Source: Halorussus aquaticus
GTDB lineage: Archaea > Halobacteriota > Halobacteria > Halobacteriales > Haladaptataceae
Direction of reading: 5' to 3'
Assembly (NCBI RefSeq): GCF_024218795.1
Contig: NZ_CP100400.1
Coordinates: forward strand, 434,001 to 498,000
Length of the DNA: 64,000 bases
Each line of letters starts with the position of its first letter. The stretch's first letter is position 1. The notes beneath the pieces are model-generated. The model searched no databases. It was not told the origin of the DNA and saw only the letters and a list, made by a program, of their open reading frames with translations. A program made the translations under genes and the position numbers. This document shows positions 51,921-60,412 of this stretch, piece after piece.

Positions 51921-52517
51921 CTACTCCAACTTCCGGGCCACCATCTCTCCCCAGTGCTCGAAGCCGTGTCGCTCGTAGAACGCCGCGGCGCGGTCGTTCT
52001 CGCGGTCCACGTCGAGGACGAGACGGTCGAGCGGCAGGTCTTGGTCGGCCGCGAACTCGACGGCGGCGTCCATCAGGTCGTCCGCGATTTGGGTGCCGCG
52101 GTACTCCGGCCTGACGTAAATCTCGTTCAGGACGGCGGCGTCCCATATCATCGCCAGTTGCTGGGGGAGGACGAAGACGTAGCCAGCGAGCGCCGGGGTC
52201 TCCGCTTCCGAAGTGCGGTCCTCGTTGGCTTGGTCGGCGTTGCCCTCCTCCGCGTTCGCTCCGTCGGCGGTCGTCCGGTCGGGTTCCACCGCCGCGACGG
52301 TCACGCACCGCGGGTCGTGTTTCGTACACCAGAACACCCAGTCGAGGTACCGCTCGCCGTACTCCTCGGTGAGTTTCGCCTCGTACGTCGCCCGCTTGTC
52401 GTCGTCGCCCGTGCCCGTTCCGAGACCCAACTCGAACCCTCGCTTGAGGTCCCACAGGTCGCGGGGGTCGCGGTCGGGGTCGTACGCGCGGAGTCGGACG
52501 TTCTCGGCGTCGGTCAT
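51921..52517 (-). CDS. GNAT family N-acetyltransferase
   Basis: 198 residues. An N-terminal domain (MTDAENVRLRAYDPDRDPRDLW) is followed by an Asn/Glu/Ala-rich acidic stretch (about 86-110). The acetyl-CoA part follows: LNEIYVRPEYRGTQIADDLMDAA (R-G-T-Q-I-A loop) and DVDRENDRAAAFYERHGFEHWG. The acidic insert is low complexity. Acceptor unknown. Confidence 0.85.
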   Translation of the reverse strand: MTDAENVRLRAYDPDRDPRDLWDLKRGFELGLGTGTGDDDKRATYEAKLTEEYGERYLDWVFWCTKHDPRCVTVAAVEPDRTTADGANAEEGNADQANEDRTSEAETPALAGYVFVLPQQLAMIWDAAVLNEIYVRPEYRGTQIADDLMDAAVEFAADQDLPLDRLVLDVDRENDRAAAFYERHGFEHWGEMVARKLE

Positions 52518-52595
52518 ACCCCGCGGTTGGCGGACGAGGTTGTTAGCAGTTGTGAGTCGAGACCGGGATTCTTCCGCCGGTGGGACCGCTCTGAC

Positions 52596-53333
52596 TCAGT
52601 CGCGTCGCTCCATCCACACTCGGAGACCGACCACCGAGTAACCGGTCAGTGCGAGGAGCGCGCGCTCGCCGGTGTAGGCGATGGGAAAGAGGCGCTCGAC
52701 GGTGCCCGATTCGGACCCCTTCTTCGGGTCGATGCCCGTGCTGTAGTGGGTGTTCTCGGTCGTCCGTACGGGGTCGGAGCTACCGCCTCCGCCACTGCCC
52801 GCACTGCCTCCACTGCCGCCGCCGCCAGCACTCGCTTCGCCTCCCGCGCCAGCGGACGTTTCGGGAGCGAACGCCTCGACCAGCGCCTCGAAGTCCACGT
52901 TCACGAGCGTCTGGACGAATCCCTCCTCGGTCGAGTAGAACAGTTTCCCCGAGAAGGTGTAGAAGCGGTCGTGGACCGGGTAGAACAGGTTCACGCCGTT
53001 GAAGAACGCGTCGAGACCGATGCCCGCGAACGTGACCGCGACGAGACTGACCCACGCGACCCGGACGCCACGTGCGCCCCACCGCGAACGGACGAGCGAC
53101 TGGTCTCGTCGTCTGAGGTCCGCCCAGAGCAGGACGCCCCCGAACAGTGGTACCAGCAGCGTGTGGAACGCCGCCCGGTGTGCGCCCGGTATCCAGAACC
53201 CCAGAAACACGTCGAAGTCCACGAGCGCGGTGGCCGCCATCACGACCGCCACGGCCTTTCCGTCGAACTGTTCCGCGAGCAGGGCCGTCCCGACCAGACC
53301 GGCGAGCGCGACGTGGACAACCGTCGAGGGCAT
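52596..53333 (-). CDS. YdjM-like membrane hydrolase family protein with Gly/Ser insert
   Basis: 245 residues from the ATG at 53333 (MPSTVVHVALAGLVG). Core features: ATALVDFDVFLGFW, PGAHRAAFHTLLVP and VTFAGIGLDAFFNGVNLFYPV, the YdjM/LexA-binding-related pattern with His and Asp metal candidates. Between about 165 and 195 it carries an insert of Gly, Ser and Ala repeats that the paralogue at 4984 lacks. Probably a loop outside the membrane. Function unknown; likely a membrane-bound metal enzyme. Confidence 0.72.
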   Translation of the reverse strand: MPSTVVHVALAGLVGTALLAEQFDGKAVAVVMAATALVDFDVFLGFWIPGAHRAAFHTLLVPLFGGVLLWADLRRRDQSLVRSRWGARGVRVAWVSLVAVTFAGIGLDAFFNGVNLFYPVHDRFYTFSGKLFYSTEEGFVQTLVNVDFEALVEAFAPETSAGAGGEASAGGGGSGGSAGSGGGGSSDPVRTTENTHYSTGIDPKKGSESGTVERLFPIAYTGERALLALTGYSVVGLRVWMERRD

Positions 53334-53439
53334 TCGTGGGGATAGTGAACGTGGCTCGTTATCAGTGTCCCGGTGCGTTCGTCGCCCGTCGAACCCGGAC
53401 TTCGACACGTTTTTGCTCCGGAGCGTCGCAGTCGAAGCC

Positions 53440-54153
53440 ATGACCGAAGCCACCGACCCCCGCGAGGACCTCGCCGAGCGAATCGCGGGCGAGATAACGC
53501 TCAGCGACGACCCCGGCGCGACCCTCCGGAAGTGGCGGACCGACTTCGGGGTCTCCCAGACCGACCTCGCCGACCAACTCGACGTGTCGTCGTCGGTCGT
53601 CAGCGACTACGAGAGCGGTCGCCGGGCGAGTCCGGGCATCGGCGTCGTCGCGCGGGTCGTGACCGGCCTGCTCGACATCGACGAACGCCGCGGCGGCGAC
53701 CGCATCCGCCAGTACGCCCGTGTCCTGTCGGCCGGGTTCGAGAGCGACATCGTCAACGACCTCCGGGAGTACCCAACCACGGTCGCGCTCGACCGGTTCT
53801 ACGACGCGGTGGGCGCGACCGAACTCGCGGGCGGCGACCAGCAACACGTCACCGGTCACACCGTCATCGACAGCATTCAGGCCATCACCCGACTCTCCAG
53901 CGAGGAGTTCTACCGACTCTACGGCCAGAGTACCAGTCGGGCGCTGATGTTCACCAACGTCACTCGCGGCGAGTCGCCGCTGGTCGCCATGCGCGTGGTG
54001 AACCCCACGCCGAACGCGGTGGTCCTCCACGGACTCGACCGCGAGGACCTCTGGGAACACGCGCCGAAGATGGCCCGACTCGACGGGTTCTCGCTGGCCG
54101 TGACGAACGAACCGATAGACGACGTGTTGCAGGCGCTCCGGGAACTCCCCTGA
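53440..54153 (+). CDS. XRE-type helix-turn-helix regulator with C-terminal domain
   Basis: 237 residues. Residues 25-80 are a Cro/C1-type HTH (LRKWRTDFGVSQTDLADQLD, SSSVVSDYESGRR). The rest (100-237) is an unassigned domain containing RALMFTNVTRGESPLVAMRVV and PNAVVLHGL, as in COG1709-type archaeal regulators. Its position 250 bases before psmB, on the same strand, with palindromes between, makes it a candidate controller of the proteasome pair. That link is positional only. Confidence 0.75.
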   Translation: MTEATDPREDLAERIAGEITLSDDPGATLRKWRTDFGVSQTDLADQLDVSSSVVSDYESGRRASPGIGVVARVVTGLLDIDERRGGDRIRQYARVLSAGFESDIVNDLREYPTTVALDRFYDAVGATELAGGDQQHVTGHTVIDSIQAITRLSSEEFYRLYGQSTSRALMFTNVTRGESPLVAMRVVNPTPNAVVLHGLDREDLWEHAPKMARLDGFSLAVTNEPIDDVLQALRELP

Positions 54154-54312
54154 ACGCCTCCGCTACCGTTCGCTCGCCGTCTTCCGTCCTTCGCCCGCTG
54201 TCACCGGTCTTCTCTTCTCCGCACTCGGGGGTCGGCCCGCCGCCGTCGTCTGGACGCTACCGCTGCTCTGACAGACCGCTGTCCGGACGCGACGCTGTTC
54301 GGACAGGCCGCC

Positions 54313-54330
54313 GTCCGACGCCCGTCGGAC
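54313..54330. repeat. GC-rich palindrome upstream of psmB
   Basis: GTCCGACG-CC-CGTCGGAC, perfect 8-base arms. It may be part of the end of the XRE regulator transcript or an operator; it lies 18 bases before the AT-rich palindrome. Confidence 0.5.
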
Positions 54331-54348
54331 CTTCGGTTCTCACCCCCG

Positions 54349-54366
54349 GCTAAAATATATTTTAGC
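54349..54366. promoter_or_regulatory. 18-bp perfect palindrome at the psmB promoter
   Basis: GCTAAAATATATTTTAGC is an exact palindrome containing a TATA-like core, centred about 46 bases before the psmB ATG. As a symmetric element in a GC-rich genome it is unlikely by chance; it fits a dimeric regulator site overlapping TATA. Confidence 0.65.
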
Positions 54367-54403
54367 TAACACTTTTCGGTGGAGGGACTCTTATCTCATC
54401 TGT

Positions 54404-55192
54404 ATGCCAGACGCCAACCCCCGACCGACGTTCGGTACACCCCACGAATTCGATAGCAGACTGGGATTCGGCAGCGGACGCGAGACCGGTAGCGGACACG
54501 GACACGGTTCGTCGACCGACGCCGACCCGGAACTGACCAAGACCGGCACGACGACCGTCGCCGTGGCGGCCGACGACGCGGTGGTCGTGATGGCCGACCG
54601 GCGCGCCAGCGTGGGCGGCCGATTCGTCACGAGCAAGGACACGCAGAAAGTCGAGCAGGTCCACCCGACCGCCGCCGTCGCGCTCTCGGGCGCGGTCGGA
54701 AGCAGTCAGGACTACACTCGGCGACTTCGGTCCCACGCCGACCAGTACGACGTCCGGCGCGGCGACCCGCCCAGCGTGGACGCCTTCGCCACCTACGCGG
54801 GGAACCTCCTCCGTAACGGTCCCTACCGCATGGTCCAGCCGATTCTGGGCGGCGTCGATAGCGAGGGACCGCACGTCTACGACCTCGACGGTGGCGGCGC
54901 GGTCCTCGAAGCGCCCTACGCCGCCAAGGGCAGCGGGACCCAGTTCGCGCTCGGTGTCTTGGAACGCGAGTTCCGGCCCGGGTTCGGCGTCGAGGAAGCG
55001 ACCGACGCCGCGGCCCGCGCCGTGGCGAGCGCCATCGAGCGCGACACTGCGAGCGGAAACGGTGTCACCGTGGCCGAAATCACCGCGGACGGCGCGACCA
55101 TCGAGACCTACGACGACCCCGCCGCACTGTACGAGGGCGAACGCAACTCCGCCGCGCCGGAGTCGCCGGGCGACGGCGAGGAGGTGGCCTGA
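54404..55192 (+). CDS. psmB: Proteasome beta subunit
   Basis: 262 residues. A 48-residue propeptide, Gly/Ser/His-rich, ends at KTG before the catalytic Thr49 (TTTVAV). The active-site partners are visible: MADRRAS (Asp), SKDTQK (Lys), and ASGNGVTVAE. The mature subunit forms the inner rings of the 20S proteasome, cleaving unfolded proteins. The next gene, psmA, begins on the last base of its stop. The sequence differs from the usual housekeeping haloarchaeal beta (VVVMADRR, GGRFVTSKD), so this may be a second copy. The ATG at 54404 is clear. Confidence 0.92.
   Translation: MPDANPRPTFGTPHEFDSRLGFGSGRETGSGHGHGSSTDADPELTKTGTTTVAVAADDAVVVMADRRASVGGRFVTSKDTQKVEQVHPTAAVALSGAVGSSQDYTRRLRSHADQYDVRRGDPPSVDAFATYAGNLLRNGPYRMVQPILGGVDSEGPHVYDLDGGGAVLEAPYAAKGSGTQFALGVLEREFRPGFGVEEATDAAARAVASAIERDTASGNGVTVAEITADGATIETYDDPAALYEGERNSAAPESPGDGEEVA
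55180..55186 (+). promoter_or_regulatory. Shine-Dalgarno site of psmA
   Basis: GGAGGTG inside the psmB end, five bases before the psmA ATG. This decides the start and indicates translational coupling in the pair. Confidence 0.6.
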
Positions 55193-55938
55193 TGCAGGGC
55201 GACCAGCAGGGCTACGACCGCGGAACCAGCATCTTCTCGCCGGACGGTCGGCTCTATCAGGTCGAGTACGCCCGCGAGGCGGTCGAGCGCGGCAGTTCGA
55301 GCGTCGGCGTCCGGACCGCCGGAGGCGTCGTTCTCGCCGCCAGACGACGAGTGCGCTCGCCGCTGATGGACGCCGAGAGCGTGGAGAAACTCCATCAGGT
55401 GGACGACCACCTCGGCGTCATCTCGGCGGGCAACGCGGCCGACGCCCGCCGACTCGTAGAGTTCGCCCGTCAGACCGTCCAGCGCGACCGCCTGACCTAC
55501 GACGAACCGATGCCGGTCGAACCGCTCGCCAAGGAAGTCGCCGACCACGTGCAGGAGTACACCCAGTCCGGCGGCGCGCGCCCGTACGGGACTGCCCTGC
55601 TCGTCGGGGGCGTCACGGACGGGCGACCCGTGCTCTACGAGACCGACCCCTCGGGGACGCCCTCGGCGTGGGACGCCGCGGCCATCGGCGGCGAGAGCGG
55701 CGAGATTCGGGAGTTCCTCGAAGCCGAGTACGCCGCCGACGCGGACCTCGAATCGGGCGTGGACCTCGCACTGGAAGCGCTCGCGGCCCCCGACGACGCG
55801 ACGTTCTCGCCCGCCGAGGTGGCGGTCGGTACCGTGACGGCGGAGTCGGGGTACCGGACGCTCCCGACCGACGACCGCCGAAACGCGCTCGACGCGCTCG
55901 GACTGCTCGACGAGGACGGCGGTCCGCAGGCGTCCTGA
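55192..55938 (+). CDS. psmA: Proteasome alpha subunit
   Basis: 248 residues. Typical start DRGTSIFSPDGRLYQVEYAREAVERG, then SVEKLHQVDDHLG, where the Lys should help bind the C-terminus of the PAN or Cdc48 ATPase. Differences from the housekeeping alpha: LAARRRVRSPLMD instead of LA-D-K-R and VISAGNAADARRLV instead of the usual S-G-x-V-A-D-A-R. The alpha ring gates the 20S chamber. Start and stop overlap with psmB by one base, so the pair is an operon. Most haloarchaea keep such genes apart, so this is an accessory-like set. Confidence 0.9.
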   Translation: MQGDQQGYDRGTSIFSPDGRLYQVEYAREAVERGSSSVGVRTAGGVVLAARRRVRSPLMDAESVEKLHQVDDHLGVISAGNAADARRLVEFARQTVQRDRLTYDEPMPVEPLAKEVADHVQEYTQSGGARPYGTALLVGGVTDGRPVLYETDPSGTPSAWDAAAIGGESGEIREFLEAEYAADADLESGVDLALEALAAPDDATFSPAEVAVGTVTAESGYRTLPTDDRRNALDALGLLDEDGGPQAS

Positions 55939-55976
55939 GACGCGCTCGCCCCGACACGTCAGACAGATAACCGCAC

Positions 55977-55986
55977 GTTTATTTTA
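55977..55986 (+). promoter_or_regulatory. TATA box for 317-aa lipoprotein gene
   Basis: GTTTATTTTA, about 26 bases ahead of the ATG at 56007. Confidence 0.5.
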
Positions 55987-56006
55987 CGCCCGGACAGAGT
56001 CGAACT

Positions 56007-56960
56007 ATGCGCCGTCGTGCCCTCCTCGCGACCCTCGGAACCGCCCTGTTCGCTGGCTGTGAGTCGAGTCCGAACGACCGCGTCGCCGACCCCGACGCCA
56101 CGGCGACGGAGACGTACGCCGGGACGACGCTCTCGGACCCGAGACCGACCCCGAAACCGCCGGAGACGGTCTCGCCAGAGTCGGCCGAACGGTTCGTCCG
56201 CGACTACGAGCGCGCCACCGTCTACAACCAACTGCTCCCGGGAAATCCCGGAGAGGGCGGGGGCGTCGAGGTAGACCCCGGCGGTTGCGGCGGTGCGAAA
56301 TCCATCGACGTCGAGGAGCCGACGACTCGCGTCCTGCTAACCGACGACGTCGGCGTCTACGTCGCGTCCGCTATCAGCGGACACGTCGAGTACGCCTGTC
56401 CCGAGAGTCGCTCCGCGAGCGGGACCCGGAACCACAACTTCGTCACGCACTACGTCGGCCCGGACCGTCACGTCACGATTCCCTACAACGCCTACCGGTG
56501 CGTCGGCCGGGAGGAACCCTACGTCAGCCCCCGAGCCAGCGAGAACGCGACCCTCGACACGGACGACGACGGGCATCGAGAGGAGGCACCGCTGAAGCTT
56601 CAGTTGTACAACTTCCACCCCGACGACCCCGCCGTGGCGGTCTGGCTCACCCACGTCGGGAGCGGCGACCGCGTCCTCGCGGAGACGTATCCGACCGACC
56701 TCTCGCTGGTGGTCGTCGCCAACCTCGCGGTGCGCACGGGAACGTACCGACTGGTGGCGCGCCTCGCGGACGGAACCAGCGTCACCCGCGAGTTCGACGC
56801 GACCGGTCCGTCGGCCCCCGGGTGGAACGGAACGTGCGTCTACGTGACCCCTCAGAAGGACCTCCGGGCGCTCGTCGTCGAACCCGAGGGCGAACTCGGA
56901 ATTCCGACGTCGAGGTGTCACGAGTCGCTGGCGCGTCTGGACACGACCACCGAGAAGTAA
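56007..56960 (+). CDS. Lipoprotein, unknown
   Basis: 317 residues. The signal MRRRALLATLGTALFAGC ends in an FAGC lipobox (Cys18). The mature domain has two parts: an Asp-rich linker (20-60) and a beta-rich domain with four cysteines besides the lipidated one (VDPGGCGG, YACPES, YRCVGR and TSRCHES). It should sit on the cell surface, with disulfides possible. Not recognised. It has its own leaderless promoter and no operon partners. Confidence 0.65.
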   Translation: MRRRALLATLGTALFAGCESSPNDRVADPDATATETYAGTTLSDPRPTPKPPETVSPESAERFVRDYERATVYNQLLPGNPGEGGGVEVDPGGCGGAKSIDVEEPTTRVLLTDDVGVYVASAISGHVEYACPESRSASGTRNHNFVTHYVGPDRHVTIPYNAYRCVGREEPYVSPRASENATLDTDDDGHREEAPLKLQLYNFHPDDPAVAVWLTHVGSGDRVLAETYPTDLSLVVVANLAVRTGTYRLVARLADGTSVTREFDATGPSAPGWNGTCVYVTPQKDLRALVVEPEGELGIPTSRCHESLARLDTTTEK

Positions 56961-57099
56961 TCTGCGTCCGCCGCGTCGCGCTTCCGAACGTCGTCGTGAG
57001 TCCTAAATTCGACGGGCAGGTTCCGCGAGGCCGGGTATCGCGAGAAACTTCGCGACACTCCTATTCGTCGTGCAGTTCGCCCACTGCGACCGTGCCCTC

Positions 57100-57420
57100 C
57101 TACGCAGGCGGGTCCGCGTCGTCGCCGAACCCGCTTCCGTACGCTTCGACGACTTCCGTGACGGTGACTTCGTACGCGTCGTACCACTCGGTCCACCGCT
57201 GTTTCGCCCGTTCGTGATCAGAATCTGCTCCGAACGATTCGAGCGCGTCCAGCGACTCCCAGTAGTAAACGACGAGGACCTCCTCGCTCTCCGGGGCGTG
57301 CCACGTCCGCTTGCCCAGATACCCCTCCGTGTCCTCGGCGGCCGCTTGTATCGCGTCGTTCAACTCGTGGAACTCCGCGTCGTACTCTCCCGGGTCGAGG
57401 CGAAACGTAACGAGATACAT
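57100..57420 (-). CDS. ABM-like (dimeric alpha/beta barrel) small protein
   Basis: 106 residues, starting MYLVTFRLDPGEYDAEFHELND. The pattern YLVTF, a helix, GYLGKRTWHAPES and VLVVYYWESLDALESFG fits the ferredoxin-like dimeric fold of the antibiotic biosynthesis monooxygenase (ABM) superfamily, which covers monooxygenases and heme-degrading and signalling proteins. No cofactor residue is certain. Promoter ahead includes a GTATAC element and an inverted repeat at 57482. Confidence 0.65.
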   Translation of the reverse strand: MYLVTFRLDPGEYDAEFHELNDAIQAAAEDTEGYLGKRTWHAPESEEVLVVYYWESLDALESFGADSDHERAKQRWTEWYDAYEVTVTEVVEAYGSGFGDDADPPA

Positions 57421-57481
57421 CAGTACGTTTTCTCTCTATTTCGAGCGTGTATACCTACTGGATTGTACCAAAACCGTTCGA

Positions 57482-57504
57482 AGGAGGACGAAACCGGTCC
57501 TCCT
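57482..57504. repeat. Perfect inverted repeat (8-base arms, 7-base loop)
   Basis: AGGAGGAC-GAAACCG-GTCCTCCT, 62 bases ahead of the ABM-like gene start. Possible operator or hairpin; no T-run follows. Confidence 0.5.
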
Positions 57505-57654
57505 CTCAACCTGTGTTCCGGTACGCTCGACCGTATTTCATATAGCAGTAAGTAGTTTAGGAGGGGTGAGTGCGACGGTCGCTCCGCTCTCGAACTCGCA
57601 GATGACAGCGCTCCGTCGTCGGAAATGACAGAACGAAGGAAGCAACGACGGAAT

Positions 57655-58695
57655 TTACGACGCCTGCCGAATCTCCTCGACGTCCCGGCGGCGCGTCCCG
57701 GCGACCGAGAGGTCACCGGTGACGAACAGGTCCAACACTTCGTCGTCCAGTTCCGCGCTGACCCGGACGCACCAGGGGTCGTCGGAGACGACGGTCTCGC
57801 GCCACTCCTCGCCGACGTTCCAGATGGGTCTGTCGCGAACGTTCAGCGCGTGGTCGTGAAAGAGCGAGACGACGGCGGGGTGTTCGAGGACCGCGAGCGT
57901 CACCGGGGCGCGGAGCCGACACCCGCACTGCTGGCAGTCGAGGCGGACCTGCGCTCGGTCGGCCTCGGCGTCGGGCAACTGCTCGGTCACCGACTCCGGC
58001 GGGGCGGCCAGCGCGGCGTCCATCGTGGCGGCGCACTCTGGACACACCCCGTCGGACATCACCGAGAGGCGGTGGCGATGGTGGCGGTCGAACGCGTCGA
58101 GCAGACGCTCCGGGTCGCGGTCCCGGCGCGCGCTCGGCGGAAACGGCAGCGTCAGGACCGCACGTTCGCAGTCCTCGCAAGCCACCGTGACGTAGTTGGC
58201 CTCGCAGACCGCCGCGAGTTCCCCCGACTCACAGAGCGGGCAGGGGTCGCCGGTCGGCACCGGGCCGAACGAGACGCGGTCGGTGTAGGTCCCGGCGCTG
58301 ATGGCGCGGGCGACCTGCAGTCCGGCGTAGGTCAGCGCGTACTCGTCGTCCTCGGCGTCGAGGAACAGGTCGGTCAACTGTCGGAGGTGGTAGGCGAACC
58401 CCGCGGTGGTGTCGGCGGGACTCGCCTCGAACAGTTCCGAGAACGTCATGGTCCGGCCGGAGACGAGTTCGTCGCCTCCGCCGTCCCCACGCTCGGCGGA
58501 GTCGTCCACTAACGCACGGAGGACCGACATCCGAACCTCGTTGCCCAGCGCCTCGAACGCGTCGCTGGCCACTGTCGATTCGACTTCGGGTCCCGGCGAG
58601 TCCGCGCCGCGCTCGGACTCGGCGATTCGCGGGCCCTCCGACTCGGGGTCGGCACGCGTCGCGCCACCCGCACCTTCCGTGCCAACGTCGCTCAT
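57655..58695 (-). CDS. Zinc-rich ArsR-like regulator (DUF7351-like)
   Basis: 346 residues. After an acidic, Gly-rich N-terminus comes a winged helix (EALGNEVRMSVLRALVD, with recognition helix TTAGFAYHLRQLTDLFL). The next region (140-290) holds CxxC pairs for at least two zinc sites (DPCPLCESG, ACEDCERA, GVCPECAATM, DCQQCGCRLR). This two-part layout is the haloarchaeal family annotated DUF7351. It is likely a transcription factor with a zinc-stabilised sensor domain; targets are unknown. A TATA box lies about 27 bases ahead. Confidence 0.78.
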   Translation of the reverse strand: MSDVGTEGAGGATRADPESEGPRIAESERGADSPGPEVESTVASDAFEALGNEVRMSVLRALVDDSAERGDGGGDELVSGRTMTFSELFEASPADTTAGFAYHLRQLTDLFLDAEDDEYALTYAGLQVARAISAGTYTDRVSFGPVPTGDPCPLCESGELAAVCEANYVTVACEDCERAVLTLPFPPSARRDRDPERLLDAFDRHHRHRLSVMSDGVCPECAATMDAALAAPPESVTEQLPDAEADRAQVRLDCQQCGCRLRAPVTLAVLEHPAVVSLFHDHALNVRDRPIWNVGEEWRETVVSDDPWCVRVSAELDDEVLDLFVTGDLSVAGTRRRDVEEIRQAS

Positions 58696-58717
58696 GAAGG
58701 AACGTTCAGGGGTCCTC

Positions 58718-58726
58718 GTTTATAAG
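58718..58726 (-). promoter_or_regulatory. TATA box for the zinc-rich regulator gene
   Basis: CTTATAAAC on the minus strand, about 27 bases before the ATG at 58695. A GAACGTTC palindrome lies between them. Confidence 0.5.
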
Positions 58727-58972
58727 GACTCTGACGGCGGCGGTTTCGGCTTCGGGTTCCGAACTGGGTTCCGGAGACCCGCAGTTGCGGTGCAGGTGCG
58801 TGGCCGTGCGGGGAGGCCGGTGGCTAGCGCTCGTTCTCTTCATCTGTTCGTCGAAGCGGACACACCGGTCTCGACAACTGGAGCCGATGGGCGGGGCGAG
58901 GAACAGAGACTGCGGAAGGTCGGAAATTGGGGGAGAAGTTCGAGAAGAAGCGGAGAGAGACGCTCTAATTCG

Positions 58973-60310
58973 CTACTCCACGAAGTCGTAGAGGCGCTCG
59001 TTCATCCGGCCGCGACCCGTGAACACGAACTCCTCGTCCGGTACCGTGAAGTCCTCCATCTCGATGGTCTTGTCGTGGTTGTGACGGTCGTGGACGTTCT
59101 CGTACTCCTCGAACGAGAGGTCGTAGCGACCCTCGATCTGCTCGTCCACGTTGAGCTGTTCGATTTCGTCCTTCCAGCCGTCCCGGACGGTCTCGGCGTG
59201 GATTTCGGCCTGTGCGCCGGACCCGTACGACCCGACAAGCAGGCGTTCGCCTGCGAGATCGACTCCGGTCTCGGCCGCACTCTTGAGCGCGGAGGCGCGG
59301 GCGATGTGGACCGACCCGGTGTACCAGTTGCCGACCTGTCGCGCGATGGAGAGGGTCGGTTCGATGACCTCGCCGTACCACTCTTGGTACTCGGCGGTCG
59401 ATTTGAGGTCGTCCATGTGGTTCCGGATGGCCTCCTCGTAGGCCTCCCGGTCCTCGTAGTCCTCCTCGCGCGGTTGGAGACCTATCTCCTCGGCGAGTTC
59501 CTCCTCGACGGACGTGTTCCGAATCATGTGGCGGTAGCCCAGCAGGCCCGCCTTCCGGACCATCCCGGGGAACGGCGTGTGGAAGGGAATGTACGCGAAG
59601 TCCTCCGGGTGAGAGGCACCCGCGACCGACTCGTAGTCCTCCAGCGCCTCGCGCATCCGCGCGAGATACACCTGCATCGAGCGCTTGCCGTCCACGCTCG
59701 GGAACTGCTGGTTCGGCTTGAGGAAGTCGGTCTCGTCGGCGCTACCGTACCCTTGGTCGGTCGAGAGTTCGACCAGACTGGGGTCCTCGGTGATGAGCAT
59801 CGCGACCGCTCCCGCGCCCTGCGTGGCCTCGCCGGGGTCGCCCCGAGCGTAGAGCGCGGTGTCGGTGGCGACGACCAGCGCGGCCCGGCCGCGGTTCCGA
59901 CCCGCCTTGATCCAGTTGTAGGCGTCGTCCAGACTCTGGGTCCCCGCGATGCAGGCGAACTTGCGCTCGCCCTTGTTGGCGTGGTGGAAGTCCTCGTCGT
60001 AGACTTGTTCGAGGCACCCCGCGATGTACGTCGATACCGGCTTGGAGTTGTCGAACGCCGACTCGGTCGCCACGTCGATGCGGCCGATGTCGTCGGGGGT
60101 CAGCCCCTTGCGGTCCATCAGGCGATGGGCGGCGTTCGCGCCCATCGTCACGATGTCCTCGTGGGCGTCCGGGAACGAACTCGCGTGCAGACCGAGTCCC
60201 TTGGTGTACTTCTCGGGGTCCTCGCCCTTCTCGGGCGCGAACGTCTCCGCGAGGTCGAGTTTGAGCTTCCCCGTCCAGATTTCGATGGCGTCGATACCGA
60301 CGGCTGTCAT
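58973..60310 (-). CDS. hmgB: Hydroxymethylglutaryl-CoA synthase
   Basis: 445 residues, the normal haloarchaeal length. The catalytic Cys120 lies in KFACIAGTQS, Glu83 in ATESAFDNSK, and a catalytic His in IPFHTPFPGM. It condenses acetyl-CoA with acetoacetyl-CoA, giving HMG-CoA, the entry to the mevalonate pathway for archaeal isoprenoid lipids. Alone with a TATA element (60331-60340) ahead of the ATG at 60310. Confidence 0.94.
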   Translation of the reverse strand: MTAVGIDAIEIWTGKLKLDLAETFAPEKGEDPEKYTKGLGLHASSFPDAHEDIVTMGANAAHRLMDRKGLTPDDIGRIDVATESAFDNSKPVSTYIAGCLEQVYDEDFHHANKGERKFACIAGTQSLDDAYNWIKAGRNRGRAALVVATDTALYARGDPGEATQGAGAVAMLITEDPSLVELSTDQGYGSADETDFLKPNQQFPSVDGKRSMQVYLARMREALEDYESVAGASHPEDFAYIPFHTPFPGMVRKAGLLGYRHMIRNTSVEEELAEEIGLQPREEDYEDREAYEEAIRNHMDDLKSTAEYQEWYGEVIEPTLSIARQVGNWYTGSVHIARASALKSAAETGVDLAGERLLVGSYGSGAQAEIHAETVRDGWKDEIEQLNVDEQIEGRYDLSFEEYENVHDRHNHDKTIEMEDFTVPDEEFVFTGRGRMNERLYDFVE

Positions 60311-60330
60311 GTCTCGTTCTCCGGTGACCG

Positions 60331-60340
60331 GCTATATGAT
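60331..60340 (-). promoter_or_regulatory. TATA box for hmgB
   Basis: ATCATATAGC on the minus strand, about 25 bases ahead of the ATG; a CCGGTGACCGG near-palindrome sits between TATA and start. Confidence 0.5.
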
Positions 60341-60412
60341 TTTGTCGATGCCCGTTTCGACGCGCGTCGAACTGCGGATAGTTCGGATGCGGTCTGGCCG
60401 TACGGAGTCGCG

